Origin: CAWACP01 sp963780655
GTDB taxonomy: Bacteria > Acidobacteriota > Terriglobia > Bryobacterales > Bryobacteraceae
Length of the DNA: 64,000 bases
Assembly: GCA_963780655.1 (NCBI GenBank)
Contig: CAWACP010000003.1
Coordinates: 868,001-932,000 of the forward strand
Direction: 5' to 3'
This document shows, in pieces, positions 8,943 through 18,800 of the stretch. Made by a program: the position numbers and the translations under genes. The notes beneath the pieces are model-generated. The model had not been told where the DNA came from, did not search any database, and was given only the letters and a program-made list of their open reading frames with translations. The first letter of the stretch is position 1, and every line of letters starts with the position of its first letter.

Positions 8943-10544
8943 ATGGCAGTTTCGGCTCTCAGCACGACGTTTGCGTCCGGCCTTGACCGCGACGGCATCA
9001 ATCCGTGGATCATCGCGCTCACGGTGATGCTGGCCACCTTCATGGAGGTACTGGACACCAGCGTTGCGAACGTGGCGCTGCCGTACATGGCCGGCAACCT
9101 TGGCGCTACCAACGACGAGGCCACGTGGGTGCTCACCTCGTACCTGGTCTCGAACGCCATCATCCTGCCGATGGCCGGATGGTTCGCCATGCTGTTCGGC
9201 CGCAAGCGTTTCTACATGACCTGCGTGCTGCTGTTCACCGTCAGCTCCGCATTGTGCGGGCTCGCGCCCAGCCTGACCATGCTGATCGTGTTTCGAATCA
9301 TGCAGGGAGTGGGCGGCGGGGCGCTCCAGCCCGTATCGCAAGCCATCCTGCGCGAAACCTTCCCGCGCGAAAAGCAGGGCATGGCGATGGCGGTGTACGG
9401 CATCGGCGTGGTGTTTGCGCCGGTGATCGGGCCGACGCTGGGCGGATGGATCACCGACAACTTCTCCTGGCGATGGATCTTTCTGATCAACATTCCGGTC
9501 GGCGTGCTCGCGCTCGCGCTGACCCAGGTGATCGTTCACGATCCGCCATGGCTGAAGCGGCGCACTTTCCGCGACGGTCTGCGTATAGATTTCATGGGCC
9601 TCGGCCTGCTCTCGGTGGGACTAGGCGCGCTGGAGATCATGCTGGATGAAGGTCAGCGCAACGACTGGTTCGGATCGAATCTCATCGTCTGGACAGCGGT
9701 GCTTGCCGGCGTATGTCTGACGGCCGTCGTGGTGTGGGAGCTGGGACAGAAAGATCCGGTGGTGGACTTCCATCTCCTGAGGGACCGCAATTTCGCCATC
9801 TCCACGTTTTCGATGTTCTCGCTTGGCTTCGTGCTGTATGGAAGCACGGTGCTGCTGCCCTTGTTCATGCAGGAGCTGCTGGGCTATACGGCGACGCAGA
9901 GCGGCATGGCGCTCTCACCCGGCGGTCTGGTGATCATGTTCTTCATGCCGGTGGTGGGGCTGCTGGTGCCGCGCGTGCAGCCGCGATGGCTGGTCGTGTA
10001 CGGACTGCTGGTGGCCGCCCTCGGCCTGTGGATGATGGGCGGCTTCAATCTGGAGGTGGACTTCCGTCACATCATCGTGGCGCGCATGGTGCAGAGCGCG
10101 GGGCTGGCGTTTCTGTTCGTACCGATCAACGCGATGGCGTTTTATTACATGGCGCGCGAACGGTTGAGCTATGGTACAGGGCTGATGAATCTGGCGCGCA
10201 ACATCGGTGGCAGCACCGGCATCGCCTTCGTCACCACGTTCCTTGCGCGCACGCAGCAGAAGCACCAGAACGATCTGATCGGCCATTTCACCCAGCTCGA
10301 CACGCCGTTCACCGAGCGGTTGCAGGGGCTCACGCAGATGCTGCATCAGCAGGGCTATTCAATGGCCGACGCGGCCACGCGCGCGCAGGCGATGCTGTAC
10401 GGGTTGGTGGAGCGGCACTCGGCGGCGCTGGCATTTCTGGATGCGTTCCGGGTGCTGGCGGTGGTGTTCGTTTGCCTCGCGCCGTTCATGTTCCTGATGC
10501 GCGGCACGAAGACGAAGAAGGGCGAAGTGGTTATCGGGGAGTGA
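8943..10544 (+). CDS. DHA2-family MFS multidrug efflux transporter (EmrB-like)
   Basis: A 533-residue protein with about 14 hydrophobic segments. It has the DHA2/EmrB hallmarks: FMEVLDTSVANVALPYMAG in the first helix, the motif A-like loop GRKRFYM, and the motif C-like GVVFAPVIGPTLGGWI. It should export toxic compounds using the proton gradient, together with the adaptor encoded 12 bases upstream. The upstream GAF-type activator and STAS gene are possible regulators, but nothing in the sequence proves this. Substrate specificity cannot be inferred. Confidence 0.92.
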   Translation: MAVSALSTTFASGLDRDGINPWIIALTVMLATFMEVLDTSVANVALPYMAGNLGATNDEATWVLTSYLVSNAIILPMAGWFAMLFGRKRFYMTCVLLFTVSSALCGLAPSLTMLIVFRIMQGVGGGALQPVSQAILRETFPREKQGMAMAVYGIGVVFAPVIGPTLGGWITDNFSWRWIFLINIPVGVLALALTQVIVHDPPWLKRRTFRDGLRIDFMGLGLLSVGLGALEIMLDEGQRNDWFGSNLIVWTAVLAGVCLTAVVVWELGQKDPVVDFHLLRDRNFAISTFSMFSLGFVLYGSTVLLPLFMQELLGYTATQSGMALSPGGLVIMFFMPVVGLLVPRVQPRWLVVYGLLVAALGLWMMGGFNLEVDFRHIIVARMVQSAGLAFLFVPINAMAFYYMARERLSYGTGLMNLARNIGGSTGIAFVTTFLARTQQKHQNDLIGHFTQLDTPFTERLQGLTQMLHQQGYSMADAATRAQAMLYGLVERHSAALAFLDAFRVLAVVFVCLAPFMFLMRGTKTKKGEVVIGE

Positions 10545-10578
10545 GGGAGTGAGGGAGAGCGGAGGTACCATTGAGTCT

Positions 10579-10791
10579 ATGGACATTGCGGAGATCCAGC
10601 GCGAAATAGAGTTGTTGTCCACGGAGCAGCAGGCTGTGCTATTGGACTGGCTTGCCGAGCGAGACCGCCGGCAATGGGATACCGAGATCGAGCGTGACTT
10701 CTCCACGGGCGGCGCCGGCATGCGGCTTCTCGAGAGGGTCGAAGCGCAAATCCGTCGGGGTGAGTCCACGACCATCGGTAAGGGCCAGTAG
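10579..10791 (+). CDS. Small antitoxin-like protein (addiction module component type)
   Basis: A 70-residue protein starting MDIAEIQREIELLSTEQQA. It has a helical N-terminus with alternating Leu and a DTEIERDFSTG segment like small addiction-module antitoxins. The next gene encodes a RelE/ParE-like protein and starts 6 bases after this stop, the usual antitoxin-toxin order. GGAGG lies at 10561-10565. ATG 10579 is preferred over 10549, which would add a Gly/Ser leader. The call rests mostly on size and on the neighbour. Confidence 0.6.
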   Translation: MDIAEIQREIELLSTEQQAVLLDWLAERDRRQWDTEIERDFSTGGAGMRLLERVEAQIRRGESTTIGKGQ

Positions 10792-10797
10792 CGTTCA

Positions 10798-11067
10798 GTG
10801 CGTCTCCGCTCCTGCGCCCTGCCGGAGTTCTGGAAGTGCTATGCGTCACTGCCGGCGAGCGTTCGTGGGTTAGCGGATTCAAAATTCGCGCCATTCGAAA
10901 AAGACCCGTTTCACCCGTCTCTGGCCCTTAAACGCAAGGGCGAAGTCTGGACCGTTGACGTGGGCCGTTCTTACCGCGCAATCGCGTATCGAGAACAGGA
11001 CACCTTCCATTGGTTCTGGATCGGTACGCATGAGGCGTACAACAACCTCCTCTCTCGGTTGAGGTAG
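10798..11067 (+). CDS. RelE/ParE-family toxin-like protein
   Basis: An 89-residue protein with the RelE/ParE pattern: an N-terminal helix pair (PEFWKCYASLPASVRGLAD), then PFHPSLALKRKGEVWTVDVGRSYRAIAYREQDTFHWFWIGTHEAYNNLL. RelE-type members cut mRNA on the ribosome and ParE-type members poison gyrase; sequence alone does not separate the two here. It starts at GTG 10798, just after the putative antitoxin stop. The pair forms a compact two-gene module between an efflux operon and a convergent ABC operon. Confidence 0.75.
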   Translation: MRLRSCALPEFWKCYASLPASVRGLADSKFAPFEKDPFHPSLALKRKGEVWTVDVGRSYRAIAYREQDTFHWFWIGTHEAYNNLLSRLR

Positions 11068-11112
11068 CCTGCGGCTCCCGTACGGGCCAGACAGTGGAGA
11101 CGGCCGATCCCG

Positions 11113-11367
11113 TCATCGAACCAGCGTTCCAGGCTGGTCCGCTTCCTGCTTCATAGCGCTATCCGTCAACTCAGAGTCGATGCGCACGAAGAAGTCCTTC
11201 TGTGGACAGGCGAGCAGCCAGTCAATAGCGCCCTCGTTCCGCGGAGCCGCACGCCGGACGAGTCGATAGCCCCCTCAATCGACACGCTCGACTTCGAACT
11301 CCTGCCCTGGCTGGACACGGTCCATTCGCCGGAATTCTGCCGGTAGAACGATCTGGCCCTTCGATCA
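11113..11367 (-). pseudogene. AbrB-type antitoxin remnant
   Basis: On the minus strand, just after the stop of the ABC permease and in the same frame, the DNA reads SKGQIVLPAEFRRMDRVQPG, the swapped-hairpin AbrB/MazE pattern. After an in-frame TGA it continues with GGYRLVRRAAPRNEGAIDWL, then LLACPQKDFFVRIDSELTD to a stop at 11113. The N-terminal Met and about six residues are missing, and the TGA replaces an expected Arg-like codon after VERVD. In VapB-type pairs a PIN toxin would follow; none is present. I read it as a dead antitoxin gene whose start was lost when it was joined to the permease. Confidence 0.7.
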
Positions 11368-12150
11368 GGCCACCCGCGCGAGCCGGCGAACCGCGAGCGC
11401 GGTGAAGACCACGGTAATGGCCGCCAGTACGGCCAGATGAATTGCCGCGGCTCCCTGGCTCGGCAGGCCCATCGCCCACAGCGCCATCTGTTGCAGTCGC
11501 CAGGCCGGCGAAATGACCGCGATCCAGTACATCGACTTCGGCAGCGGGAACAGAATGCCGGAGAGATAGATCATCGGCAGGTAGAGCAGGTTCACGAAAG
11601 CCGGCGAGCTCTTCGCCGACGCGAGCGAGCCGATGAAGAAGCCGAGCGCGCAGAACGGCAGCGAGCCCGCGATGCACACCAGCGACACGCTGAGCGCCTG
11701 AACGGGACTGAGCCAAAGATGAGCGATGGGGGCGGCGGCAACCATGGAGGCCATTACGATGGCCACGAACAGCATGGACATCAGCATCTTCGCAATCAGC
11801 GAAGCGGCGGGCGGCGCGGGCAGCGCGCGCCTGAGCCGGAGCAGCCCCTGATCGCGTTCGGCGGCGACGGTTACGCCGAACCCGAACATCCCCGGTCCCA
11901 TGACGCCCAGAATGGAAAACCCGAGGAACGTGAACAGGCCGGCCTTCGGGTCCTTCGCAATCTCCGATCCGAACAGCACCACCCCGAACAGCAGATACAA
12001 AGCCACGGGCAGAAGAAGGAACGGTCCGGCAAAAGCCGGGGCGCGCAGCATGCGCAACGATTCGTACTTCGCCTCGATGGCATAAGACCGCAGCACGCGC
12101 GCGCGCGGCATCTCGAGCGGCACATTGACGACAGCTACAGCGGGATTCAT
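11365..12150 (-). CDS. ABC-2 type transporter permease
   Basis: A 261-residue membrane protein with six hydrophobic segments: FLLLPVALYLLFGVVLFG, LGFSILGVMGPGMFGFGVTV, MLFVAIVMASMVAAAPIA, ALSVSLVCIAGSLPFCALGF, a fifth near NLLYLPMIYLSGILF, and one at the end. The pattern is that of ABC-2 exporters. The charged loop AERDQGLLRLRRALPAPP between segments 2 and 3 is typical. Its start overlaps the ATPase stop by 4 bases (translational coupling). The C-terminus runs to the broken AbrB sequence and may have been altered when that remnant was joined. Confidence 0.88.
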   Translation of the reverse strand: MNPAVAVVNVPLEMPRARVLRSYAIEAKYESLRMLRAPAFAGPFLLLPVALYLLFGVVLFGSEIAKDPKAGLFTFLGFSILGVMGPGMFGFGVTVAAERDQGLLRLRRALPAPPAASLIAKMLMSMLFVAIVMASMVAAAPIAHLWLSPVQALSVSLVCIAGSLPFCALGFFIGSLASAKSSPAFVNLLYLPMIYLSGILFPLPKSMYWIAVISPAWRLQQMALWAMGLPSQGAAAIHLAVLAAITVVFTALAVRRLARVA

Positions 12151-13040
12151 TGCACTACCTCCTGTGTGAGTTCGGTGAACGCTTCGGCGAGACCGGCGCG
12201 CTGTACTTCCAGATCCTGCAGGTCGTCATCGGCATCCAGCAGACGACGCACGACGCTTTCCGTGTTGCTGGCGGTGACGTGCAACCCGCGCTGATCGCGC
12301 ACCACCGTGTGCACGTCCGGCCAGGTTCGCACGACGGCGGCGTCGAGGCGGGTGCGGCAGGTAACGCGCTTGCGCACCACCAGAGACCGCATCTCGCTCA
12401 CCGATCCCGTGGCGATCAGCCGGCCTTTGTTGAGCACCGCCACGCGATCGGCCAGCGCTTCCGCTTCCTCCAGATAATGAGTGGTCAACACGATGGAGCA
12501 GCCGTCGCCGATGAGCCGGCGCAGAGTGGCCCACACCATCTCGCGCGACTGGATGTCGAGACCCACGGTCGGCTCGTCGAGAAACAGCAGACGCGGGCGC
12601 CCGGCGACGGCCAGCGCGAACTGCACTTGTCGCTTCTGCCCGGTGGAAAGCTTGCCGTAGGGACGCTTATTGAGGGCCGCGGTTCCGGTCATCTCCATGG
12701 CCTGGTCAGGCGTCAGCGGGTGGGGATAATAGCTCGCCACCAGGTCGATCTGTTCGCGGACCCTCAGCTCGGGCGCGAGCGCAGCTTCCTGCATCATCAC
12801 GCCCACCTGACGGCGCGATTCCACTCGGGAGGGCGACAGGCCGAACAGGCGCGCCGATCCGGCGTCGGGCTGGTCGAGGCCGAGCAGAAGCGCAATGGCC
12901 GTTGTCTTTCCCGCGCCGTTCGGGCCGAGCAAGGCGAAGAGCTCACCGGGCCGAACCGCGAGATCGAGCTCATCGAGCGCCGTGATTTTACCGAATCGTT
13001 TGGTGACGCCGGACAATTCCGCAAGCGAGTGATTGTTCAT
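12147..13040 (-). CDS. ABC transporter ATP-binding protein
   Basis: A 297-residue ATPase with Walker A GPNGAGKTT (about residue 39), signature LSTGQKRQVQFALA, Walker B LLFLDEPTVGLD and switch His in VLTTHYLEEAEALADR. It resembles the DrrA/NatA group, which pairs with ABC-2 permeases for export of drugs, lipids or other hydrophobic molecules. The C-terminal 80 residues are the small variable domain seen in that group. It lies 87 bases downstream of the LytTR regulator on the same strand, so it is a likely regulatory target. Confidence 0.92.
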   Translation of the reverse strand: MNNHSLAELSGVTKRFGKITALDELDLAVRPGELFALLGPNGAGKTTAIALLLGLDQPDAGSARLFGLSPSRVESRRQVGVMMQEAALAPELRVREQIDLVASYYPHPLTPDQAMEMTGTAALNKRPYGKLSTGQKRQVQFALAVAGRPRLLFLDEPTVGLDIQSREMVWATLRRLIGDGCSIVLTTHYLEEAEALADRVAVLNKGRLIATGSVSEMRSLVVRKRVTCRTRLDAAVVRTWPDVHTVVRDQRGLHVTASNTESVVRRLLDADDDLQDLEVQRAGLAEAFTELTQEVVQ

Positions 13041-13127
13041 GGCAATTACGAGTCTGCCGCGTTCCAGGCGTTTTCAAAAGCGCGATTTGACGAGATGGAT
13101 GAACGGAGGGGCGAACCGGCCGGGTCT

Positions 13128-13895
13128 TCAAAACGGGTTCGCGGTCAGGGCTTTCAGTCTCTCGTTATACATGCGGCCGGACTGCAGACGGACCCCGTTG
13201 GAAAGCGTGATGACATACTCGCCGTGCATGGCTGGCTGCAGCTCTTTGATGCGCCGCACATTGACGATTACCGAGCGATGAATGCGCAGGAATGTCTCCG
13301 GGTCGAGGGACTTCTCCAGCACGTTCATGGTGACATGCAGGAGGTGCTCGGCGCGGCCGGCGTGAAGCTGCACGTAGTTTTCGGCGGCCTCGATCCAGTC
13401 GATATCGTCGACGTCCACGAAAAGGGTACGGCCCGCCGAGCGGACGGCGAGCCGCTTCAGAGCGTTCCGTGGCGCCGCAATGGTCTCGAGCAGAGACAGG
13501 ATCTGACGGCTCGGATCTTCGGAAGCAGTTGCGGTGAGGCGCGCCTTCGCACGCGCCAGAGCCGCGCCGAAACGCTCCGCGGTGACCGGCTTGAGCAGAT
13601 AATCGATGGCGTTGATTTCGAATGCCTGAATCGCGTACTTGTCGTGCGCGGTGACGAAGACGACCGCCGGCATCTTCTCCGCCCCGACCTCGCGCACCAC
13701 CGCGAAGCCATCCATTTCGGGCATCTGTACATCCAGAAACACCAGATCGGGCGCTGCCGCGCGGATGCGCTCCACCGCTTCGCGCCCATCTCTCGCTTCA
13801 TCGATGGCCGTGAAATCCGGATCGCGGGCGAGCAGAAGGCGGAGGCCCTCGCGCGCCAGCGGCTCGTCATCAACCAACAGCGCTCGGAACGGCAT
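13128..13895 (-). CDS. LytTR-family response regulator
   Basis: A 255-residue regulator. The receiver domain (residues 3-120) has the acidic pocket DDE and phospho-acceptor Asp in LVFLDVQMPEMDGF, plus the switch Thr and Lys in FVTAHDKYAI and YLLKPV. A LytTR DNA-binding domain follows (about residues 150-253), with the typical FLRIHRSVIVN and GEYVITLSNG motifs. It should bind tandem direct repeats upstream of its targets. It overlaps the kinase gene by 26 bases and precedes the ABC transporter genes. Confidence 0.93.
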   Translation of the reverse strand: MPFRALLVDDEPLAREGLRLLLARDPDFTAIDEARDGREAVERIRAAAPDLVFLDVQMPEMDGFAVVREVGAEKMPAVVFVTAHDKYAIQAFEINAIDYLLKPVTAERFGAALARAKARLTATASEDPSRQILSLLETIAAPRNALKRLAVRSAGRTLFVDVDDIDWIEAAENYVQLHAGRAEHLLHVTMNVLEKSLDPETFLRIHRSVIVNVRRIKELQPAMHGEYVITLSNGVRLQSGRMYNERLKALTANPF

Positions 13896-15039
13896 GCGCC
13901 TCCATCAACGCGGCTTCGGAGCTCTCGGGCATCATGCGGCAGGGAAAAACCACCGTTGCCACAACGCCTCCGCTCTCGCCATTTTCGACCGAGAGGCGCG
14001 CAGAGCCGCCGTACAGACGCTCCAGGCGCGCACGCGTGTTGGCGAGTCCGATACCGCGCGTCTGGCCGGCGCCCGGTGAGACCAGCCCCGGGCCGTCATC
14101 GGTGACTCTGATTTCCAGCAGGTCGCAGACTCGCCAGGCGCCAATTTGAATCCGCCCGGCCGAAGAACTGCGCCCGATGCCATGGCGTATGGCATTTTCC
14201 ACAATAGGCTGCAGGATCATGTGCGGGACCGCGGCATCGAGCACCTCGGGATTCGCCGCAATCTCCACCTTGAGCCGGTCCTGAAAGCGGACCTCCTCAA
14301 TGGAGAGGTAGAGCTGCAGATATTCCAGCTCACGGCGCAGCGGCACTTCCTGAGCCTCCACGTCATCCAGAACGCAGCGGAGCAGATCGCTGAGTCGCGA
14401 CAGCATCTCCTCGGCCTCGCGGCCTTTCTGCTGCCTCACCAGCACCATGATGGCGTTGAGCGTGTTGAACAGGAAGTGCGGCTGCAGCTGCATTTTGAGG
14501 GCGCTCAGATGCGCCTGCACCAGTTGCTTCTGCAATTCGGCCGACCGCAGCTCGAGCCGGAGCGCTTCCTGCTTCCGCTCCTGGTAGCGAACATACCAAC
14601 CGTACGCGTACTGCATGCCGAGGAGGCCCCAGTAGTTCAACATGCCCTGATGAAAGCCGATGATGAGCAGAAAACCGAGCGTCGCCGAAAAACTCGTGAA
14701 GAGGCCGGGGAAGATGCCGGTCCGCCTGAGAATGGCAGCCTCGATGGTGAGCTGAACGAAGGAGACGAGAACGCTCAGGGGCAGGTGGACTGCGATCCTG
14801 CGCCCCAGACGGGCTCGTTCGAGTGGGAACTTTCGGCCGAGCCACAGAATCACAGGCGTCAGCAGGAACCAGAGCCAGACGCCGGCCATCCAGCCGATCA
14901 GATGGTGCCACCACGGATACGGACCGCCGGTGACCAGCTTCTGGACGATGTCCTGGCTGAACATGAACAGGCCAAGAAAGGTCCAGGCCATGAAGCACGC
15001 CGCCCACAGGAACAGCCGGCGTCTGCGCGCACTTCTCAT
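13870..15039 (-). CDS. LytS-type sensor histidine kinase
   Basis: A 389-residue kinase. About four membrane segments occupy the first 155 residues. They are followed by the His_kinase domain with the phospho-acceptor His in LQLQPHFLFNTLNAI, then an HATPase domain (PIVENAIRHGIG, DDGPGLV and RGIGLANTRARLERLYG). It has no large extracellular domain, so it may sense the membrane or an associated transporter, as in LytTR-ABC modules that respond to envelope-active peptides. Its partner regulator overlaps it. Confidence 0.92.
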   Translation of the reverse strand: MRSARRRRLFLWAACFMAWTFLGLFMFSQDIVQKLVTGGPYPWWHHLIGWMAGVWLWFLLTPVILWLGRKFPLERARLGRRIAVHLPLSVLVSFVQLTIEAAILRRTGIFPGLFTSFSATLGFLLIIGFHQGMLNYWGLLGMQYAYGWYVRYQERKQEALRLELRSAELQKQLVQAHLSALKMQLQPHFLFNTLNAIMVLVRQQKGREAEEMLSRLSDLLRCVLDDVEAQEVPLRRELEYLQLYLSIEEVRFQDRLKVEIAANPEVLDAAVPHMILQPIVENAIRHGIGRSSSAGRIQIGAWRVCDLLEIRVTDDGPGLVSPGAGQTRGIGLANTRARLERLYGGSARLSVENGESGGVVATVVFPCRMMPESSEAALMEAHAVPSAVG

Positions 15040-15221
15040 CAGGACTCCACGTTATCGCAAAGAGCAGCCGGACCGCGCCGCCGGATTGACGAACCGGCCC
15101 CGTGGCGGGACGAACGGGCGCCGGCTGGAAGAAACAGTTCGGTTTAACCTTACCTCGTCTATGGGGAATCGGCTGCCCATTCCACTTGAAATGAGGCTAA
15201 GATCGTCTGACGGAGGCTGTT

Positions 15222-15803
15222 GTGGGTGATGCTCAGGCGGAAGGCATTACGAGGTTATTGCGCGCCTGGGCGGCCGGAGACGCTTCCGCCCTGGATCGGG
15301 TGTTTCCCGATGTTTACGCCGAATTACAGCGCATTGCCGGAAACCGCTTTCGAGCCCGTAGACTTGGCCAGACCATCGACCCCACCGGCCTTGTCCATGA
15401 GGCGTACCTCCGGCTGAGCCGCTCGCAGCCGGTGGAGTGGCAGAACCGTACGCACTTCTTCGCCGTGGCCGCCACCCTCATGCGCCGCATTCTCGTTGAC
15501 CACGCCCGTGCGCGGGACGCCGCCAAACGGGGTGGCGGCATGTCAGTGACGCTGAGTGAGCCGACCGATCAATCCACCGTGTTGTCGGCTGAGCTTCTGG
15601 ATATTGACGCCGCCATGAACGAACTCGCCGTTCTGGACCCGCAGCAGGCCCGGATCGTCGAAATGCGGTTCTTCGGAGGTCTCTCCATCGAGGAGACGGC
15701 TGCGACGCTCGGCATTTCCCCGGCCACCGTGAAACGCGACTGGGCCGTGGCCAAGACCTGGATACGCCGGCGCCTCACCGCCAAAGAGCAGGACGAGCCA
15801 TGA
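15222..15803 (+). CDS. ECF-like RNA polymerase sigma factor
   Basis: A 193-residue factor of the ECF-like group common in Acidobacteria and Planctomycetes. Region 2 contains TGLVHEAYLRLS, NRTHFFAVAATLMRRILVDHARARDA and the following basic stretch. Region 4 contains FFGGLSIEETAATLGISPATVKRDWAVAKTW. GTG 15222 is the start: GGAGG at 15212-15216 sits 5 bases upstream, and the next codons fit the family. Its stop overlaps the start of the kinase gene by 4 bases. The pair suggests control of sigma activity by phosphorylation, as known for some ECF/kinase pairs, but this is inference. Confidence 0.9.
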   Translation: MGDAQAEGITRLLRAWAAGDASALDRVFPDVYAELQRIAGNRFRARRLGQTIDPTGLVHEAYLRLSRSQPVEWQNRTHFFAVAATLMRRILVDHARARDAAKRGGGMSVTLSEPTDQSTVLSAELLDIDAAMNELAVLDPQQARIVEMRFFGGLSIEETAATLGISPATVKRDWAVAKTWIRRRLTAKEQDEP

Positions 15804-18800
15804 ATCCCGCGACATGGCAGCAGGTATCGTCGTTGTTCTCCGACTGCCTGCAGCGCTCGCCCATTGGACGTGAGCTTCTGCTGTCCAGCCTCGAAGGGTC
15901 GCAGCCGGATGTAGTGAAGGAAGTTCGTGCGCTTCTGGCCACCTACGAAGAAGACCGGGGCTTTCTGGAGACGCCCGCCGAGCAGCAGGGGACGGAGGCG
16001 TCGACGGCCGGCGGTGAATCGGAAGAGCATCCTTCGGCGGCGCGGACCACGGTCTGGGGCTGGCTGAGATCGAGGCCCGCGCCGTTCCATTTCATGGCTA
16101 TCGCGGAGCTGCTCGCTATCGTCTTCTATGTCGCCGTTCTCCTTCTTCTGGCAAGATACGCCGGCCTGAGTACGAATCTCGGCTGGGATTGCGACATCGG
16201 CGCCGCCGGATGCCTTGTGAACCGGGTGGATGCGCCGGGCCCGGCAGCCGGAATCCTCGAAAATGGCGATCTGATTCGGGCCTTTAAACACGCGCCGGTT
16301 TCCGGAGCCGTCATCATGCGGGATCTGGAGACGCTGACGCCAGGCGAACGGTATTCCATGCTGGTCTCGCGTCACGGAGTGGAACGCGAGGTGGCTCTGA
16401 GAAACGAGATCGTCCGAAAATCGCCCAGAGCCGTCTCCATTGCCTCATTCCTGTTGGTCAGCATTGCGTTCTTCCTCGCGGCTGTAGTGGTGGGTGCGCT
16501 CAAACCCGTTGAGCGAATCACGCAACTCGCGTGGGCTGCCCTGCTGGCTGAAGCACTCACTCTGCTCAGCAGCGTTCTCAATCCATATACGGATTTCCTG
16601 ACGGGTACTTCAAGGCTTGTTCATCAGACGCTCGATCTGATGGACGGCCCCCACTTCGCCCTCGCCTACCACTTCTATACCCGGCTCTTCGCGCGCAATC
16701 CACGGCAAAGCCATCACACCATTGTCCTGTTCTACATCGCCGGATGCCTCGTGCCGCTCGCGCGTCTGGCGGACCCGGTGACCCCCGAAGCGCTTCTGCT
16801 GCCGGTCTTTACTGCCGATCGCATTTATTATGCGCTGGCCCCGCTGGCGATCTGCGCCGCGGTTTTGCGGAATTACCTGACCGTGAAGGAACCGGACGCG
16901 CACCTGCGGCTGCGCTGGGTGGTGTTCGGGTCGCTCATCGGGATTCTCCCCTACGCCCTCGTGAAAGTAGTCGGCATCGCGCTGCCGTTTTTCGACGTTC
17001 CGCCGGCGGGTATCGATGCCTATGAGCTGGTTGTTAGTCTGGCGGTTATTCCCGCCGCCATCATTCCGTTCGCCACCGGATACGCCATCCTCGAGCATCG
17101 CCTGTTCGACATCGACGTCGTGCTGCGCCGCGGCGTCCAGTACCTGCTGGCGAAGAACATGCTGCGGGTTGTGCTCGCGCTGCCCGCCGCCGGCCTTCTC
17201 TACGCTTTGATCGCCAATGCGCACCGGACCGTGGCGGACGTCGCTCTTCATAACGGCCTCTTCATTGCCGCGGCCATACTGATCGCCATCGTAATGAGAT
17301 ATCGCGAGCGGCTGGGGACGTGGCTCGATCGGAAATTCTTCCGCGAAACTTACCGCAAGGAGCACCTGCTGAGCGCGCTTGTCGAGAACGTCAAGAAGCT
17401 GAACTCGGCGCCGGAGATGTGCCGCCTGGTGGGCGAGCAGGTTATGACCGCGCTACACCCGGAAAGCGCGGCGGTGTTCTTCCGCTCGCGGCAGGAGAGG
17501 GCTTTCCTTTGCGGATTCTCATCGGATGAGCGCAGCAGCGCAATGCGCGTCGGCGAGGATTCGACGCTGGCATCCATACTGCGAATCAGAAGCGAGCCAC
17601 TTCATATAACTTCCCTGCGCAACAAGTCCGGCGAGACCCAGGCATGCCGCTGGCTCGAACGCCTGGGCGTAGACCTTGTTGTGCCCATTCTGCAAACCGA
17701 CCGCACGCTGGCCGGTTTCATGCTGCTTGGCAGAAAGAGATCCGAAGAACTTTATACGCCGGCCGACCGCTCTCTGCTCGCCGCGCTGGCGGAACAGATG
17801 GGCATGGTCGTCGAGAACCTGTTGCTGCAGGACCGCCTGCGCCGGCAGCAGGAAGCGGGCCGCCAGATGCGCGCTCAGGCCGCGGACGCCGGGTCCGACT
17901 GGCTGCTCGAGTGCCCGGCCTGCGGGCGCTGCTTCGACGGGCCGGAGCGCACTTGTCCGGAAGATGGGCAAGAGCTGGTTTCCAGCCTGCCGGTCCCGCG
18001 TCTGGTGGATGGCAGGTATCGGCTGGACCGGGCGCTCGGCAGGGGCGGCATGGGCGTGGTTTACCGCGCCTGGGACGCTCGTCTACGTCGCGACGTGGCC
18101 GTCAAGCTTGTTCTTCCCGGGATCCTCGGCGATGCCGCCGCTCTCAAGCGCTTCGTGCGGGAGGCGCATGCGCTGGCGCGCGTCAGCCATCCGAACATCG
18201 TGGCCACGCACGATTTCGGGGTTATCGAAGGAGAAGTGGCCTGGATCGTGATGGAGTTCGTAGCCGGCAGCACCCTGCGGTCAGAGATCAGCAGCGGCGC
18301 CATACGCGCCAGCTTCGCCGCGCACTGGCTTTCCCAGTTGCTCGACGGAGTTCACGCGGCTCATGAGGCCGGCATCGTGCACCGCGACCTGAAACCCGAG
18401 AACGTTCTGGTGTCTCACCCGATTCATGAAAGGAGCCAGGTGAAGATAGCCGACTTCGGCATAGCCAGGTGGTCGGCCCCGGACCTGATGAATTCCACGC
18501 TAACCGTTCCGGGAACTCTGCTCGGGAGCATTCATTACATGTCCCCCGAGCAGTTGACCGGCGAGACAGTCGATAAGCGGAGCGACATCTTCTCGGCCGG
18601 CGTCATCATCTTCGAGGTGCTGGCCGGGCGGCTTCCGTTCAGCGGTAAATCGCCCGCCGAGCGCATCGTTTCCATCCTCAACGACGACCGCCGCTTCGAG
18701 TCGGCGCTGCCGGGGGCCGTCGCCCTGCACTCGGTTCTCGACAAGTGCCTGGCCAAAGATCCCGTCCAGCGATACGAATCCGCGGCGGCGTTGAAGCAGG

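Noticed and set aside
12150..14105. Long open frame (651 codons) antisense to the ABC and LytTR genes
   Set aside because: It mirrors two well-supported genes, has no recognisable domain and a composition typical of GC-rich antisense frames.
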